A stretch of 64,000 nt of DNA from F23-D06 sp963603365 (GTDB lineage: Bacteria > Bacteroidota > Bacteroidia > Bacteroidales > WCHB1-69), in NCBI GenBank assembly GCA_963603365.1, contig CAVCMI010000023.1, forward strand, positions 1-64,000. Reading direction: 5' to 3'. Positions 25,779-34,028 of the stretch are shown piece after piece. How positions within the stretch are numbered: position 1 is the stretch's first letter; the number at the start of each line of letters is the position of its first letter. The notes under the pieces were generated by a model. It ran no database searches and was not told where the DNA came from. It was given only the letters and a program-made list of their open reading frames with translations. Position numbers and translations under genes: made by a program.

Positions 25779-27477
25779 CAATGCGGTCAAATACCGTTGC
25801 ATCGCGCGACATGTAGCCGTTGCTTTCATCTGTCTGGCACTTGTCTGCTTCGCAGGCTGCCGCAAGAAGAACGGAAAGGCTCCGTTCAACAAAAATGAGG
25901 AAACGGAAACACAGACGCAGACAGTAACGGTAACCGAAGACAATCCTTTCGAGTTCAGCACGCTGAACTTGGACGGTTGCTATTGCGGCAACATAGCCGG
26001 AACTCACTGCTTTGTAGAGATTGACAGGCAAAACAACGACAGCATTGAGGGGCGCTGCTATCCCGTCGGGCAAACGGCATGGACGGAAGCAGTGCCTTTC
26101 TGCATTTACCGCAACGGGAACGACTGTTTTTACAAGGACAAAGAACGGGAACGGGAAATCCGGTTTGAAGTCAAGGTAGATTCGACCTCCCTGAATGGCC
26201 AATTCCGATTCAACCGTTCTCTTTTTTCAAATGACCTTTCTCTGGAACGTTACTATGCCCCCGAGGTGCACACATATCCGGTGTCCCGACTGATGAAGCC
26301 GCAGTTCGAGGTGACTAAACACACTGATGTGGAGTATGCCAAGGCCCGTGGCTATTGGTCGTCATACCCGCTTCGTGACTCGCGTTACATGAAGATGATA
26401 AGCGAAACGATGACCAAGACAATAGTTCCTAAGGAAATCCCGCTGACAATGGACCTCTATTGTCCGCAACACGATACGCTCAAAAAGCACCCTTTGATAC
26501 TGTTTATCCATGGAGGAGCGTTCTATTTCGGCGATAAAGGATCTGAGGCGATGAGCGGTTGGTGCCGCCATTTTGCCAGTCTGGGGTATGTTACGGCATC
26601 GATCAACTACCGCATAGGCTTCCGTTTGTCGGGCAAGTCGATACACCAGTGCGAGTACAATGCCATACAAGATGCGCATGCCGCCCTCCGTTTTTTGACG
26701 GCACATGCCAACGAGTACGGCATTGACACCTCGGCCCTTTTTGTGGCAGGCACGAGCGCCGGCGCCATCATGGCCCTTAATGTTGCCTATCTGTCGTCTG
26801 CAACAGAAATCCCGTTTGTTCGTCAGACAAATATGATAAATAAAAACGGGAAACTGGACGGCTCTGGCAATTCGCACAAAACCAAATTCCACATACGCGG
26901 CGTGGCGAACATGTGGGGTGCAGTATTCGATACGGACGTGCTGGAAAACAGAAGCATCCCGGTCGTCTCATTCCATGGCACGGCTGACGACATTGTGCCC
27001 TACGAGGAGGGATACCCGATGTCGAACCTGAAGCTGAATCCCAGCGAGGCTCTTCTCGAAAAAATGTACGGTTCGGCCTCTATCCACAAGAAACTGGATG
27101 AACGGCAGGTTTATAACGAGTTTTATCCCATAGAGGGAGGTCACCATGCACCATACCAGACCCGCGACGGAAGCATAAACCAGTATTACTATTTCATTCA
27201 AGACAAAATGCAGCGTTTCTTTTACCGGATTTTAGACGACCCCGGCCCTGTCGTGCGAGTCAAGGGCGAGCCCAGGGTCTATGAAATCAACGATAGGCGC
27301 GTGGCGTGCATAGACTGGAAAGCGACAGGAGGCTTCATTCTGAACCAAGAGGGGGCGCGCGTTGAGGTAATCTGGCGTAAAGACGCACCGGTGCATACGC
27401 TTTCTGCTGTCGGGATGCTGTCTTCCGGAATCCCTTTCAACACCTCCATTGATGTCAAAGAAGAGGCGGAACAATGA
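25747..27477 (+). CDS. Lipoprotein alpha/beta-hydrolase (carboxylesterase-like) with C-terminal PKD-like tail
   Basis: A 576-residue predicted lipoprotein (lipobox CFAGC, Cys38). An N-terminal beta-rich region (60-180) is followed by an alpha/beta-hydrolase domain with oxyanion loop HGGAFYFG at 255-262, nucleophile elbow GTSAGA (Ser337), the Asp in FHGTADDIVPY near 416 and the His in EGGHHAPYQ near 465. The last 80 residues (DPGPVVRVKGEPRVYEI ... WKATGGFI ... VEVIWR) look like a PKD-like beta-sandwich. Substrate unknown; surface location is possible. It overlaps the FKBP gene by 32 bases and the next gene by 4, so it is translationally coupled. Confidence 0.82.
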   Translation: MTEQRPLLHNNNAVKYRCIARHVAVAFICLALVCFAGCRKKNGKAPFNKNEETETQTQTVTVTEDNPFEFSTLNLDGCYCGNIAGTHCFVEIDRQNNDSIEGRCYPVGQTAWTEAVPFCIYRNGNDCFYKDKEREREIRFEVKVDSTSLNGQFRFNRSLFSNDLSLERYYAPEVHTYPVSRLMKPQFEVTKHTDVEYAKARGYWSSYPLRDSRYMKMISETMTKTIVPKEIPLTMDLYCPQHDTLKKHPLILFIHGGAFYFGDKGSEAMSGWCRHFASLGYVTASINYRIGFRLSGKSIHQCEYNAIQDAHAALRFLTAHANEYGIDTSALFVAGTSAGAIMALNVAYLSSATEIPFVRQTNMINKNGKLDGSGNSHKTKFHIRGVANMWGAVFDTDVLENRSIPVVSFHGTADDIVPYEEGYPMSNLKLNPSEALLEKMYGSASIHKKLDERQVYNEFYPIEGGHHAPYQTRDGSINQYYYFIQDKMQRFFYRILDDPGPVVRVKGEPRVYEINDRRVACIDWKATGGFILNQEGARVEVIWRKDAPVHTLSAVGMLSSGIPFNTSIDVKEEAEQ

Positions 27478-29354
27478 AACCGTTGTTTTTTTTGACTCGT
27501 CGTTTGCCATTGTCCCTGATCGTTGCCGTTTATGTGCTGCCGTTGGCGGCAGGCTGTTCCGGATTGTCTCTCAAAGAGCCTAAGCCGCAATGGTTCAAAG
27601 GCTACATTTTTTATGACAACCGGGCATACGAGGCCTATTTCAGACAGAGAATTGCCGAAATGCCCGACGACACGCTGCCCGATTGGACATGGGTGCTCTC
27701 GTACTACCGCGACAAGGGAAAGCCGGAGTGGACGGCACATGGTTTCCAGACGCACCGGATTGATACGCTGCTCGGCAGCCTTGCCACAGTCCATGAACAT
27801 GGCCTTTCGGCTGTTTTTTTCAACGAATCATACCTTACAGCGCAGATCGGAGCATTGAAACGCTACGAGCCGACAGATGCCCGCAGCCTCTATGACGCAT
27901 TGTTCCGGCTGGAAATGTCTATGACGGAGACATTTGTCCGCTATGCCGAGGCCTTGCAGTACGGTGCCGTCAGTCCTGATGTGGCCAACGGCGGAAAATG
28001 GCTATACGAGACCGAAAAACCGGATTCTCTTTTTGTTACGTCGTTGATGAGAAACATGCACCGCCTTCCCGCACTCTTGAAAGATCTTCAGCCTACAGAC
28101 ACTTCCTATTTGATTCTGCAGGACGAATTGCGCATGCTCTATCCTTTTAAAGATACTGTGCTGCAACAGATACCGCACTTGTCTTTAACGTTGAACCAAA
28201 AAAACGATGCGGTGAAGGCTATCTGCGGCAGGCTCTCTCTTACGGGCGAACTGCCCGATGGCTGCGAAACAGACGTGTTGACCGAAGAAGTGATGGCCGC
28301 CGTGAATCTGTTCAGGGAAAACAACGCACTTCCCCAAAGCGATATGCTTGACAAAGAAACCATAGACTGCCTGAACCGTCCGGTATCCTATTATGTTGAT
28401 AAACTATCCGTAAACCTCGAACGGCTGCGCTGGAAAACAGTGGCAAAAAAAACGGACACATTCATAGCGGTAAATATACCGGATTTCAGTTTGAGTGCCT
28501 ACTGTGATGGCAAATGTGTGTTTAATACACGCGTCTGCTGCGGCAAAGGCAAGAGCCCCAACAGAGCCCTTTCCTCTATGCATGACGGTATGGAGCAGGC
28601 GTTCAAGTCTGAAACGCCGCTGCTGTACGGCGAAATATCCAGCGTGGTGCTCAACCCGGAATGGAATATCCCCTACAACATCTTACGCGACGAATACTAC
28701 CCGAAATTATGCCGCGACAATCTGCAGCTGATCCAAAAAGAGCATCTGCTGGTGCGCGACATACGCAGCGGGAAGCTGGTTGCGCCCGAAACGATCGACT
28801 GGACGAACGTCAATCCTAAGAATATCCCGTACCGGCTGTTTCAACAGTCCGGAAACTTCAATGCTTTAGGGCGCATAAAGTTCGATTTTCAGAACGGGGA
28901 ATCTGTATATCTGCACGACACAAACAACAAAGGGGCTTTCAAACGGCGCAACAGAGCATTGAGCCACGGATGCGTCAGGGTGGAGAATCCTTTTGAATTA
29001 GCTGAATTGCTGTACGAGATGAACGGGTTTGACAGCCTGAAAAGAGAACGGTTCGACATTCTACTGGGCAAGGAACCTACGACGGAAGAGGGTGCAGAAT
29101 ATGCTGAAAAAATCCGCAAGAGCGATTCGGTGCGCTATGCGCGGCTTGACGAGCAAGACAAAAGGTTCTACCGCCGTCTGATTCCTACCCGCGTGAATCT
29201 GGAATGTAAAATGCCGCTTTTTATCGAATACCTGACCTGTTTCGTCGGCAATAACGGCTATGTGCAGTATCGTAAGGATGTTTACGGTAAAGACGGGAAT
29301 ATCCTCCGGTTGCTTGCATCTCATTGCGCAACCCCACAACGGAAGAGAAAGTGA
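27474..29354 (+). CDS. L,D-transpeptidase (YcbB/LdtD-like) lipoprotein
   Basis: A 626-residue predicted cell-wall crosslinking enzyme. The signal peptide ends in LAAGC (Cys28), suggesting a lipid anchor. A helical scaffold and a peptidoglycan-binding-like stretch (AVNLFRENNALPQSDMLDKETIDCL, shown in part) precede the YkuD catalytic domain, which starts near FIAVNIPDFSLSAY and ends with HDT ... LSHGCVRVENP; the catalytic Cys is residue 500. The order scaffold-PG binding-YkuD is that of the large YcbB type. About 110 residues follow the active site. It overlaps the esterase gene by 4 bases (ATGA). Confidence 0.9.
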   Translation: MKPLFFLTRRLPLSLIVAVYVLPLAAGCSGLSLKEPKPQWFKGYIFYDNRAYEAYFRQRIAEMPDDTLPDWTWVLSYYRDKGKPEWTAHGFQTHRIDTLLGSLATVHEHGLSAVFFNESYLTAQIGALKRYEPTDARSLYDALFRLEMSMTETFVRYAEALQYGAVSPDVANGGKWLYETEKPDSLFVTSLMRNMHRLPALLKDLQPTDTSYLILQDELRMLYPFKDTVLQQIPHLSLTLNQKNDAVKAICGRLSLTGELPDGCETDVLTEEVMAAVNLFRENNALPQSDMLDKETIDCLNRPVSYYVDKLSVNLERLRWKTVAKKTDTFIAVNIPDFSLSAYCDGKCVFNTRVCCGKGKSPNRALSSMHDGMEQAFKSETPLLYGEISSVVLNPEWNIPYNILRDEYYPKLCRDNLQLIQKEHLLVRDIRSGKLVAPETIDWTNVNPKNIPYRLFQQSGNFNALGRIKFDFQNGESVYLHDTNNKGAFKRRNRALSHGCVRVENPFELAELLYEMNGFDSLKRERFDILLGKEPTTEEGAEYAEKIRKSDSVRYARLDEQDKRFYRRLIPTRVNLECKMPLFIEYLTCFVGNNGYVQYRKDVYGKDGNILRLLASHCATPQRKRK

Positions 29355-29435
29355 CAGCCCCGTGTTTTTTTATGAATTGCCACACAACAAATAATCATTG
29401 TCAGCGTTGAATGCTATCAAATGAAAGTATTGATT

Positions 29436-30086
29436 ATGAAACAGATGAATATTATTGTAACGCTTCTTTGCAGCATGCTTGTCTTTTCTTCAAGTGCACA
29501 GGATACCGACGGCGGGGCAACAGAATTGCTGAAAAAGGTGTCCGACAAGTATCAGTCATACAGTTCGATGCAGTTCCGCTATACGCTGAAAGCAACAAAA
29601 GACAGCAAAACACTGCAATCAACGACGGGCGATTTTGCCATCAAAGGCAGCAAATACAGGACGGTCTTTAACGGACAGAATTTTTTCTGTGACGGCACTA
29701 CAATATGGAATTACCAGAAAGCAACTAATGAGGTCTCCATTTATGACTATGACCCCGAGGATGATGACAATATGATGAATCCGCAACGCATTCTGAAAAA
29801 CTGGAATGCACATTTCCGGGCTAAGTACATCCGCGACGAGTATATTGGCGGAAAGTCTGTCGCCTTGATAGACCTGACCCCAAAGACGGCACAATCCTAT
29901 TACAGGATACGTCTGCATGTGGACAAGGGCAGCAATCGCATCATGCGTATTTCTGTTTATGACAAGGATAATACCGTTTATGCGTACTATATTGAGCAGT
30001 TCAAGGCAAATGTTATATTGTCAGACAGTTACTTTGTTTTCGACAAGAGCAAATATCCCGATGTTGAGGTGAATGACATGAGATAG
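29436..30086 (+). CDS. LolA-like outer-membrane lipoprotein carrier protein
   Basis: A 216-residue periplasmic protein of the LolA/LolB fold. A signal peptide ends at FSSSAQ; then come the family features TELLKKVSDKYQSYSSMQFRY, DGTTIWNYQKATNEVSIYD and a closing amphipathic beta-sheet. LolA escorts lipoproteins from the inner membrane to LolB or the outer membrane. It lies 81 bases after a gene for a lipoprotein enzyme, which fits. ATGs at 29421 and 29445 are alternative starts. Confidence 0.87.
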   Translation: MKQMNIIVTLLCSMLVFSSSAQDTDGGATELLKKVSDKYQSYSSMQFRYTLKATKDSKTLQSTTGDFAIKGSKYRTVFNGQNFFCDGTTIWNYQKATNEVSIYDYDPEDDDNMMNPQRILKNWNAHFRAKYIRDEYIGGKSVALIDLTPKTAQSYYRIRLHVDKGSNRIMRISVYDKDNTVYAYYIEQFKANVILSDSYFVFDKSKYPDVEVNDMR

Positions 30087-30167
30087 GAAAACGCCCGCTT
30101 ATAGCATTGATATACAAAGGGATAAAGCAAAAAAAGAGTCTGGAACTTTGATTGCCTGTTTGGGGAG

Positions 30168-30241
30168 TGGGTCGTATTGGAGTTGAACCAATGACCTCTG
30201 CCGTGTGAAAGCAGCGCTCTAAACCACTGAGCTAACGACCC
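30168..30241 (-). tRNA. tRNA-Val (anticodon CAC)
   Basis: Leftward 74-base cloverleaf: acceptor GGGTCGT/ACGACCC, D arm GCTC/GAGC, anticodon stem CTGCT/GGCAG with loop TTCACAC (anticodon CAC), T arm ATTGG-TTCAACT-CCAAT. Discriminator A; no CCA is encoded (CTC follows). It reads GUG valine codons. Confidence 0.95.
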
Positions 30242-30253
30242 TGAAAAGGCGGT

Positions 30254-30262
30254 GCAAAGATA
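30254..30262 (-). promoter_or_regulatory. -7 promoter box TATCTTTGC (leftward) for tRNA-Val
   Basis: GCAAAGATA on the plus strand, 12 bases outside the 5' end of tRNA-Val, reads as TATCTTTGC leftward. Confidence 0.8.
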
Positions 30263-30536
30263 CACTTTTTTGGATATGGTTGGCACTTGACCAAAAAATC
30301 TTTTCTCGTCCTGTCAAGGCTGTCCGAAAAGTCCCAGTCAAAAGCGGGGAAGCAGAACATGAAATGACAGTCACAAATTCCAGATTCGGCTATTGTTGTT
30401 ACGGAAAGCAAAGCTTTTTTAATGGATTGTCTGTCGTTTTGTTTGTTGTATATGTTTTAGAAATATTTGATAATAAAAGAGATAAAACAAAAATCCAAAA
30501 AAGGTGTCAAGGGGTTGTGAATGTTGAAAAAAAATG

Positions 30537-30545
30537 TAATTTTGC
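30537..30545 (+). promoter_or_regulatory. -7 promoter box TAATTTTGC for tRNA-Pro
   Basis: TAATTTTGC lies 30 bases before tRNA-Pro with a TTG near 30524 at about -33 spacing. The 270 bases between this and the tRNA-Val promoter show no convincing gene. Confidence 0.75.
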
Positions 30546-30575
30546 CGCCGATAAGTTTTAAGGGTAATAATGGTA

Positions 30576-30651
30576 CGGGGTGTAGCGCAGTTGGTAGCGC
30601 GCTACGTTCGGGACGTAGAGGCCGGAAGTTCGAGTCTTCTCACCCCGACCA
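30576..30651 (+). tRNA. tRNA-Pro (anticodon CGG)
   Basis: Acceptor CGGGGTG/CACCCCG, anticodon stem CTACG/CGTAG with loop TTCGGGA (anticodon CGG), T arm with TTCGAGT. Discriminator A and an encoded CCA at 30649-30651. Reads CCG proline codons. Confidence 0.96.
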
Positions 30652-30707
30652 AAAAGAAAGAGATGCCGACAGGTGTTTCTTTTTTTTATTGCTTTACGGA
30701 AAAAGTT

Positions 30708-30716
30708 TATTTTTGC
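30708..30716 (+). promoter_or_regulatory. -7 promoter box TATTTTTGC for dapD
   Basis: TATTTTTGC, 70 bases before the dapD start. Confidence 0.78.
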
Positions 30717-30786
30717 GCCCCCGTCAAAGGATGTGCCAAACCGCTTTCTTATGATTCGGGACTAATTGTAAACAAATGATTTGAAT

Positions 30787-31581
30787 ATGAAGGAAATAAT
30801 AGAACAAATATGGGACAATCAAGAGCTTTTGAAGATAAAGGAGCAAAGGGATGCCGTTTTGGAAGTGGTATCCTTGCTTGACAAAGGATTGCTTAGGGTG
30901 GCAGAACCCGTTGACGGCAGGTGGCAAGTGAACGAATGGGTGAAAAAAGCTATTCTCCTTTACTTCTCCGTCCGCCCGATGGAAGCCTATAAGGTCGGTC
31001 CGTTTGAGTATTATGACAAAATCCCGTTGAAGTCGGGTTTTGAGGACAGCAAAGTTAGGGTGGTGCCCAATGCTGTAGCACGATATGGTTCATATCAGGC
31101 TCCTGGTGTGGTCTGCATGCCATCGTATTTGAACATAGGATCATACGTTGACCGTGGCACTATGGTGGACACTTGGGCCACCGTGGGGTCTTGTGCGCAG
31201 ATTGGCAAGAATGTGCATCTGAGCGGCGGAGTGGGCATTGGCGGCGTATTAGAGCCGCTGCAGTCCTTGCCCGTCATCATCGAAGACCATTGTTTCATAG
31301 GTTCCCGCGCCATAGTGGTGGAAGGCGTCCACGTGAGACGCGGCGCCGTGCTTGCCGCCAATGTGGTACTTACAGCCTCTACTAAAATCATTGATGTCAC
31401 AGGCAAAGAACCCAAAGAGTACAAGTCGGAAGTGCCTGAAAATGCCGTGGTGATTCCCGGCACCCGCCCCAAACGGTTTCCCGCAGGCACTTTTGAGGTG
31501 GCCTGTGCTCTCATCATAGGGAAACGCAAGGAGAGCACCGACACTAAAACTTCTCTTAATGAAGCATTAAGGCTTCTGTAA
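30787..31581 (+). CDS. dapD: Tetrahydrodipicolinate N-succinyltransferase DapD
   Basis: A 264-residue cytoplasmic enzyme of lysine and meso-diaminopimelate synthesis (succinylase branch). The C-terminal half is a left-handed beta-helix of hexapeptide repeats (NIGSYVDRGTMVDTWATVG, GKNVHLSGGVGIGGVL, EDHCFIGSRAIVVEGV), and FEYYDKIPLK and PGTRPKRFPAG are family blocks. ATG at 30787 was chosen over the TTG two codons earlier. DAP feeds the cross-links made by the PBP and L,D-transpeptidase encoded nearby. Confidence 0.97.
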   Translation: MKEIIEQIWDNQELLKIKEQRDAVLEVVSLLDKGLLRVAEPVDGRWQVNEWVKKAILLYFSVRPMEAYKVGPFEYYDKIPLKSGFEDSKVRVVPNAVARYGSYQAPGVVCMPSYLNIGSYVDRGTMVDTWATVGSCAQIGKNVHLSGGVGIGGVLEPLQSLPVIIEDHCFIGSRAIVVEGVHVRRGAVLAANVVLTASTKIIDVTGKEPKEYKSEVPENAVVIPGTRPKRFPAGTFEVACALIIGKRKESTDTKTSLNEALRLL

Positions 31582-31662
31582 TCTTGTTTTTCCGGTTGTT
31601 TTGATATGAAAAGAAGCATTACAGTTCATTAATCTATACTTTTTAACTAAAACCATCTTGTC

Positions 31663-32184
31663 ATGAAAAATCTGAAATTAGCCGTTCTCGCCCTTGCAAT
31701 GGTTATGGGCATTTCGTTCACCGCCCAGGCACAGGCCCCCTACAAACACAGCATCGGAGCAACCGTCGGCTCTATGCAAGCCTTCTCTTGGAAGACTTTC
31801 TGCAACAATCATTTCGCCATCCAAGTTGATGCCGGCTCCAAATTCACCATAGGTGCTTTCAGAAATGCTTCCTATTCTGTTTATACCGCCGAAGCCAATG
31901 CCAACTTCATGTATCAAGAACATTTGTCAAAAAAACTCTATGGTTTTGTCGGCGGCGGCCCGAGCCTTGGCTACTGCTGGAACCAAAGTTGGGAAGGTTG
32001 GTACTATCGCCACGACATCGGCAAGTTCGGCATCAATGCTATCTTCGGCCTGGAACTCAAAATCAGCGCCCCCGTCACTTTCCAGTTTGACTTCCGCCCC
32101 GGTTATGGCATGCTATTCAACGATAATTGGACAGGACACTATTTCGACTGGGGCCTGAACCTCGGCGTCCGCTATACTTTCTGA
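31663..32184 (+). CDS. Small outer-membrane beta-barrel-like protein
   Basis: A 173-residue protein with a clear signal peptide (cleavage after AQAQ, residue 24) and about eight alternating strands, glycine- and aromatic-rich, ending LGVRYTF with a terminal Phe as outer-membrane barrels require for BAM recognition. Size fits an eight-stranded OmpX/OmpW-like barrel. No named family recognised. The 80-base gap after dapD has only a weak TATACTTTTTAAC promoter-like stretch. Confidence 0.75.
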   Translation: MKNLKLAVLALAMVMGISFTAQAQAPYKHSIGATVGSMQAFSWKTFCNNHFAIQVDAGSKFTIGAFRNASYSVYTAEANANFMYQEHLSKKLYGFVGGGPSLGYCWNQSWEGWYYRHDIGKFGINAIFGLELKISAPVTFQFDFRPGYGMLFNDNWTGHYFDWGLNLGVRYTF

Positions 32185-32271
32185 TAATTTCAACAACTAA
32201 ATCCCCCTTCCTCTTATGAAAGAATGAATATCAGTCACATTCTTTTGCAAACTGTCCACTGAATAAAACCA

Positions 32272-32997
32272 ATGACTATGACCTTTGGAAAACTGTATCT
32301 GATTCCGACACCGCTCGGCGAGGGTGACTTTCAGCACTTCTTTCCCGCGCTCAATGCGGAAATCATCAACAAAATAGAGATTTACATTGTAGAGGAGGTG
32401 CGCACGGCACGCCGCTTTCTGCGCTACGCCGGCATACAGCGCCCCATCGACGACTTGCAGTTCTTCGTCTTGAACGAACATACCCAAGGCAGCGACTTGA
32501 ACGAGTATCTGCAGCCTTGCCTTGAGGGTAAGGACGTAGGTTTGATGTCGGAGGCCGGCGTGCCGTGTGTGGCCGACCCCGGCAACAAGGTCGTGGCCAA
32601 GGCGCACCAGCTCAACATTGACGTGGTGCCGCTCATTGGACCCAGTTCCATTATCCTCTCGCTGATGGGCAGCGGGCTCAACGGCCAAAATTTCACGTTC
32701 GACGGTTATCTGCCTGTTAACCAGCACGACCGCGAACAGCAGATAAAAGCCATAGAAACGGACGCACTCCGCAAAAACCGGACGCACATTTTCATAGAGA
32801 CCCCTTACCGCAACCAGCGGATGATAGCCTCCATCTGCAGTATATGCCAACCTGCCACAAGACTTTGCATCGCGGCCGGACTTACAGCCCCCGATTCGTT
32901 TCTGAAAACCATGTCAGTGTCCAAATGGCGCAAGCATTTTGAGAAAACAAAAAACCAACTCGGCAAAGTTCCGGCAATATTCTTGATAGGAAGATAA
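32272..32997 (+). CDS. RsmI-like SAM-dependent tetrapyrrole-methylase-fold methyltransferase
   Basis: A 241-residue protein of the tetrapyrrole methylase superfamily, close to RsmI, which 2'-O-methylates C1402 of 16S rRNA. LYLIPTPLGEG opens the fold, VGLMSEAGVPCVADPGN carries the SAM-loop pattern, and PLIGPSSIILSLMGSGLNGQNFTFDGYLP is the central family block. This shorter Bacteroidota paralogue is usually annotated only as SAM-dependent methyltransferase, so the substrate is not certain. ATG at 32278 is equally possible. Confidence 0.85.
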   Translation: MTMTFGKLYLIPTPLGEGDFQHFFPALNAEIINKIEIYIVEEVRTARRFLRYAGIQRPIDDLQFFVLNEHTQGSDLNEYLQPCLEGKDVGLMSEAGVPCVADPGNKVVAKAHQLNIDVVPLIGPSSIILSLMGSGLNGQNFTFDGYLPVNQHDREQQIKAIETDALRKNRTHIFIETPYRNQRMIASICSICQPATRLCIAAGLTAPDSFLKTMSVSKWRKHFEKTKNQLGKVPAIFLIGR

Positions 32998-33032
32998 AAA
33001 AACACGGAGAATCCATCACTCGCGTTTTTTTT
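32996..33032 (+). terminator. Intrinsic terminator after the methyltransferase gene
   Basis: AAAAAACACG and CGCGTTTTTT can pair over 10 bases with one mismatch, followed by T; it lies directly after the stop and before the tRNA-Leu promoter. Confidence 0.65.
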
Positions 33033-33033
33033 G

Positions 33034-33042
33034 TATTTTTGC
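33034..33042 (+). promoter_or_regulatory. -7 promoter box TATTTTTGC for tRNA-Leu
   Basis: TATTTTTGC, 43 bases before tRNA-Leu. Confidence 0.78.
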
Positions 33043-33085
33043 AGCCTCAAAAAAAAGCAGGCCTGCAATGGTCGTTCTTTGAAAA

Positions 33086-33172
33086 GCCGAAGTGGTGGAA
33101 TGGTAGACACGAGGGACTTAAAATCCCTTGCTCATTGCGAGCGTGTGGGTTCAAGTCCCACCTTCGGTACCA
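33086..33172 (+). tRNA. tRNA-Leu (anticodon TAA)
   Basis: An 87-base class II tRNA: acceptor GCCGAAG/CTTCGGT, anticodon stem AGGGA/TCCCT with loop CTTAAAA (anticodon TAA), a long variable arm TGCTCATTGCGAGCG, T arm GTGGG-TTCAAGT-CCCAC, discriminator A and encoded CCA (33170-33172). The accessory island starts at its 3' end. Confidence 0.97.
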
Positions 33173-33215
33173 ATAAAAGCAGTCATTATTCTGAAGGTAT
33201 CATAACAAAAGTTGT

Positions 33216-33368
33216 TTATCTCTCAAATTTCCAGTTTGATTCATCATATTCAACAAGATCTGGCAGCGTCTCCACGGCTTGCATTCTTCCCACAGCCTTT
33301 AATCTAAAAGGACATTCATCAAATCGAGAATGCTCAAAAGAGCAACTGTATATCTCTGGCATCAACAT
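33216..33368 (-). pseudogene. Leftward C-terminal gene remnant or small ORF
   Basis: A leftward open frame of 50 codons from the ATG at 33368 (61 codons from the previous stop) reads MLMPEIYSCSFEHSRFDEC and ends in EYDESNWKFER. The composition (acidic, Trp/Phe near the end) looks like the tail of a real protein and not random sequence, but no family is recognised and no promoter precedes it. It lies between tRNA-Leu and two other gene remnants, so a truncated gene left by recombination is the most likely reading. Confidence 0.35.
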
Positions 33369-33415
33369 AGATTCAAATAGCAAAGCCCCAAAAAAGCTTT
33401 AACATAAAGATAAAA

Positions 33416-33469
33416 ATGGCAAAAGCAAAACCATTCGTCAAGCGGGTTGGCGGAAAAGGTCTCAATTAA
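33416..33469 (+). pseudogene. 5' fragment of a second Dam-type methylase gene
   Basis: Seventeen codons, MAKAKPFVKRVGGKGLN then stop, closely match the first codons of the intact methylase at 34029 (AKPFVKWVGGKGQL). The DNA match runs for about 45 bases with only a few changes and then ends abruptly. The Trp of the conserved KWVGGK motif is Arg here. It is a short, decayed duplicate of the methylase 5' end about 610 bases upstream of the real one. Confidence 0.75.
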
Positions 33470-33482
33470 AAAAGAATGAATT

Positions 33483-33724
33483 ATGGCAAAGATAATCGCC
33501 CAGGACACCTCCGTAACAATAACAAAGGTAGGTACACAAGATTATATTTCTCTGACAGATATGGCTGGGCAAAGAGAGACGGCTACAGAGCCGCTGACAT
33601 AATCAAGAACTGGATCCGTAACCGTAGTACACACGAATTCCCTGGTACTTGGGAGATTATACATAATACAAATTTCAAAGTTGTCGAATTCGACCACTTT
33701 ACTTACAACTATACAGTATCTTAG
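33483..33724 (+). pseudogene. Frameshifted KilA-N domain gene
   Basis: The first frame (from ATG 33483) reads MAKIIAQDTS ... DYISLTDMAG and stops at 33602; a second frame, open across the break, continues with AADIIKNWIRNRSTHEFPGTWEIIHNTNFKVVEFDHF as far as 33724. Together these two halves reproduce the start of a KilA-N domain, a DNA-binding module common in phage and mobile-element proteins. The frame change lies near 33590. The rest of the protein is missing. The 260 bases from here to the methylase promoter hold no gene I can support. Confidence 0.8.
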
Positions 33725-33984
33725 CGAATAGGAGATGCTATACAACCATAGTTGTAATTGCACCGAATTCGATACAATTAGAAATGCTGTTGGCAGTAAC
33801 CAACTTGGGGACACCGGCAACGGAAACGGAAACCTTTTGAAGTAAACAAACGGCTATAAGGCCGACAACCATAGGCTTCCGTCAACCGTTAATGATGAAA
33901 TCCGTGCCAGTGGGTCAAACGTACCTGTCCCTATTGATTCTTGTCAAAAAAACGCCATATCTTTGGCGGTTCTCCGAAAAATCG

Positions 33985-33993
33985 TACTTTTGC
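33985..33993 (+). promoter_or_regulatory. -7 promoter box TACTTTTGC for the RM operon
   Basis: TACTTTTGC, 35 bases before the methylase start, with TTTG at 33962-33965 (19-base spacer), gives the best-formed promoter in the island. No other promoter is visible before the end of the four-gene operon. Confidence 0.78.
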
Positions 33994-34028
33994 ACAAATA
34001 ACCTTTAGAGGCTATTGAGAACCGAAAT

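Noticed and set aside
30280..30561. Open frame between the tRNA-Val and tRNA-Pro genes
   Set aside because: It overlaps the tRNA-Pro promoter, has no recognised domain and its composition looks random.
33031..33402. Open frame across tRNA-Leu
   Set aside because: It runs through the tRNA gene and its promoter and has no protein features.
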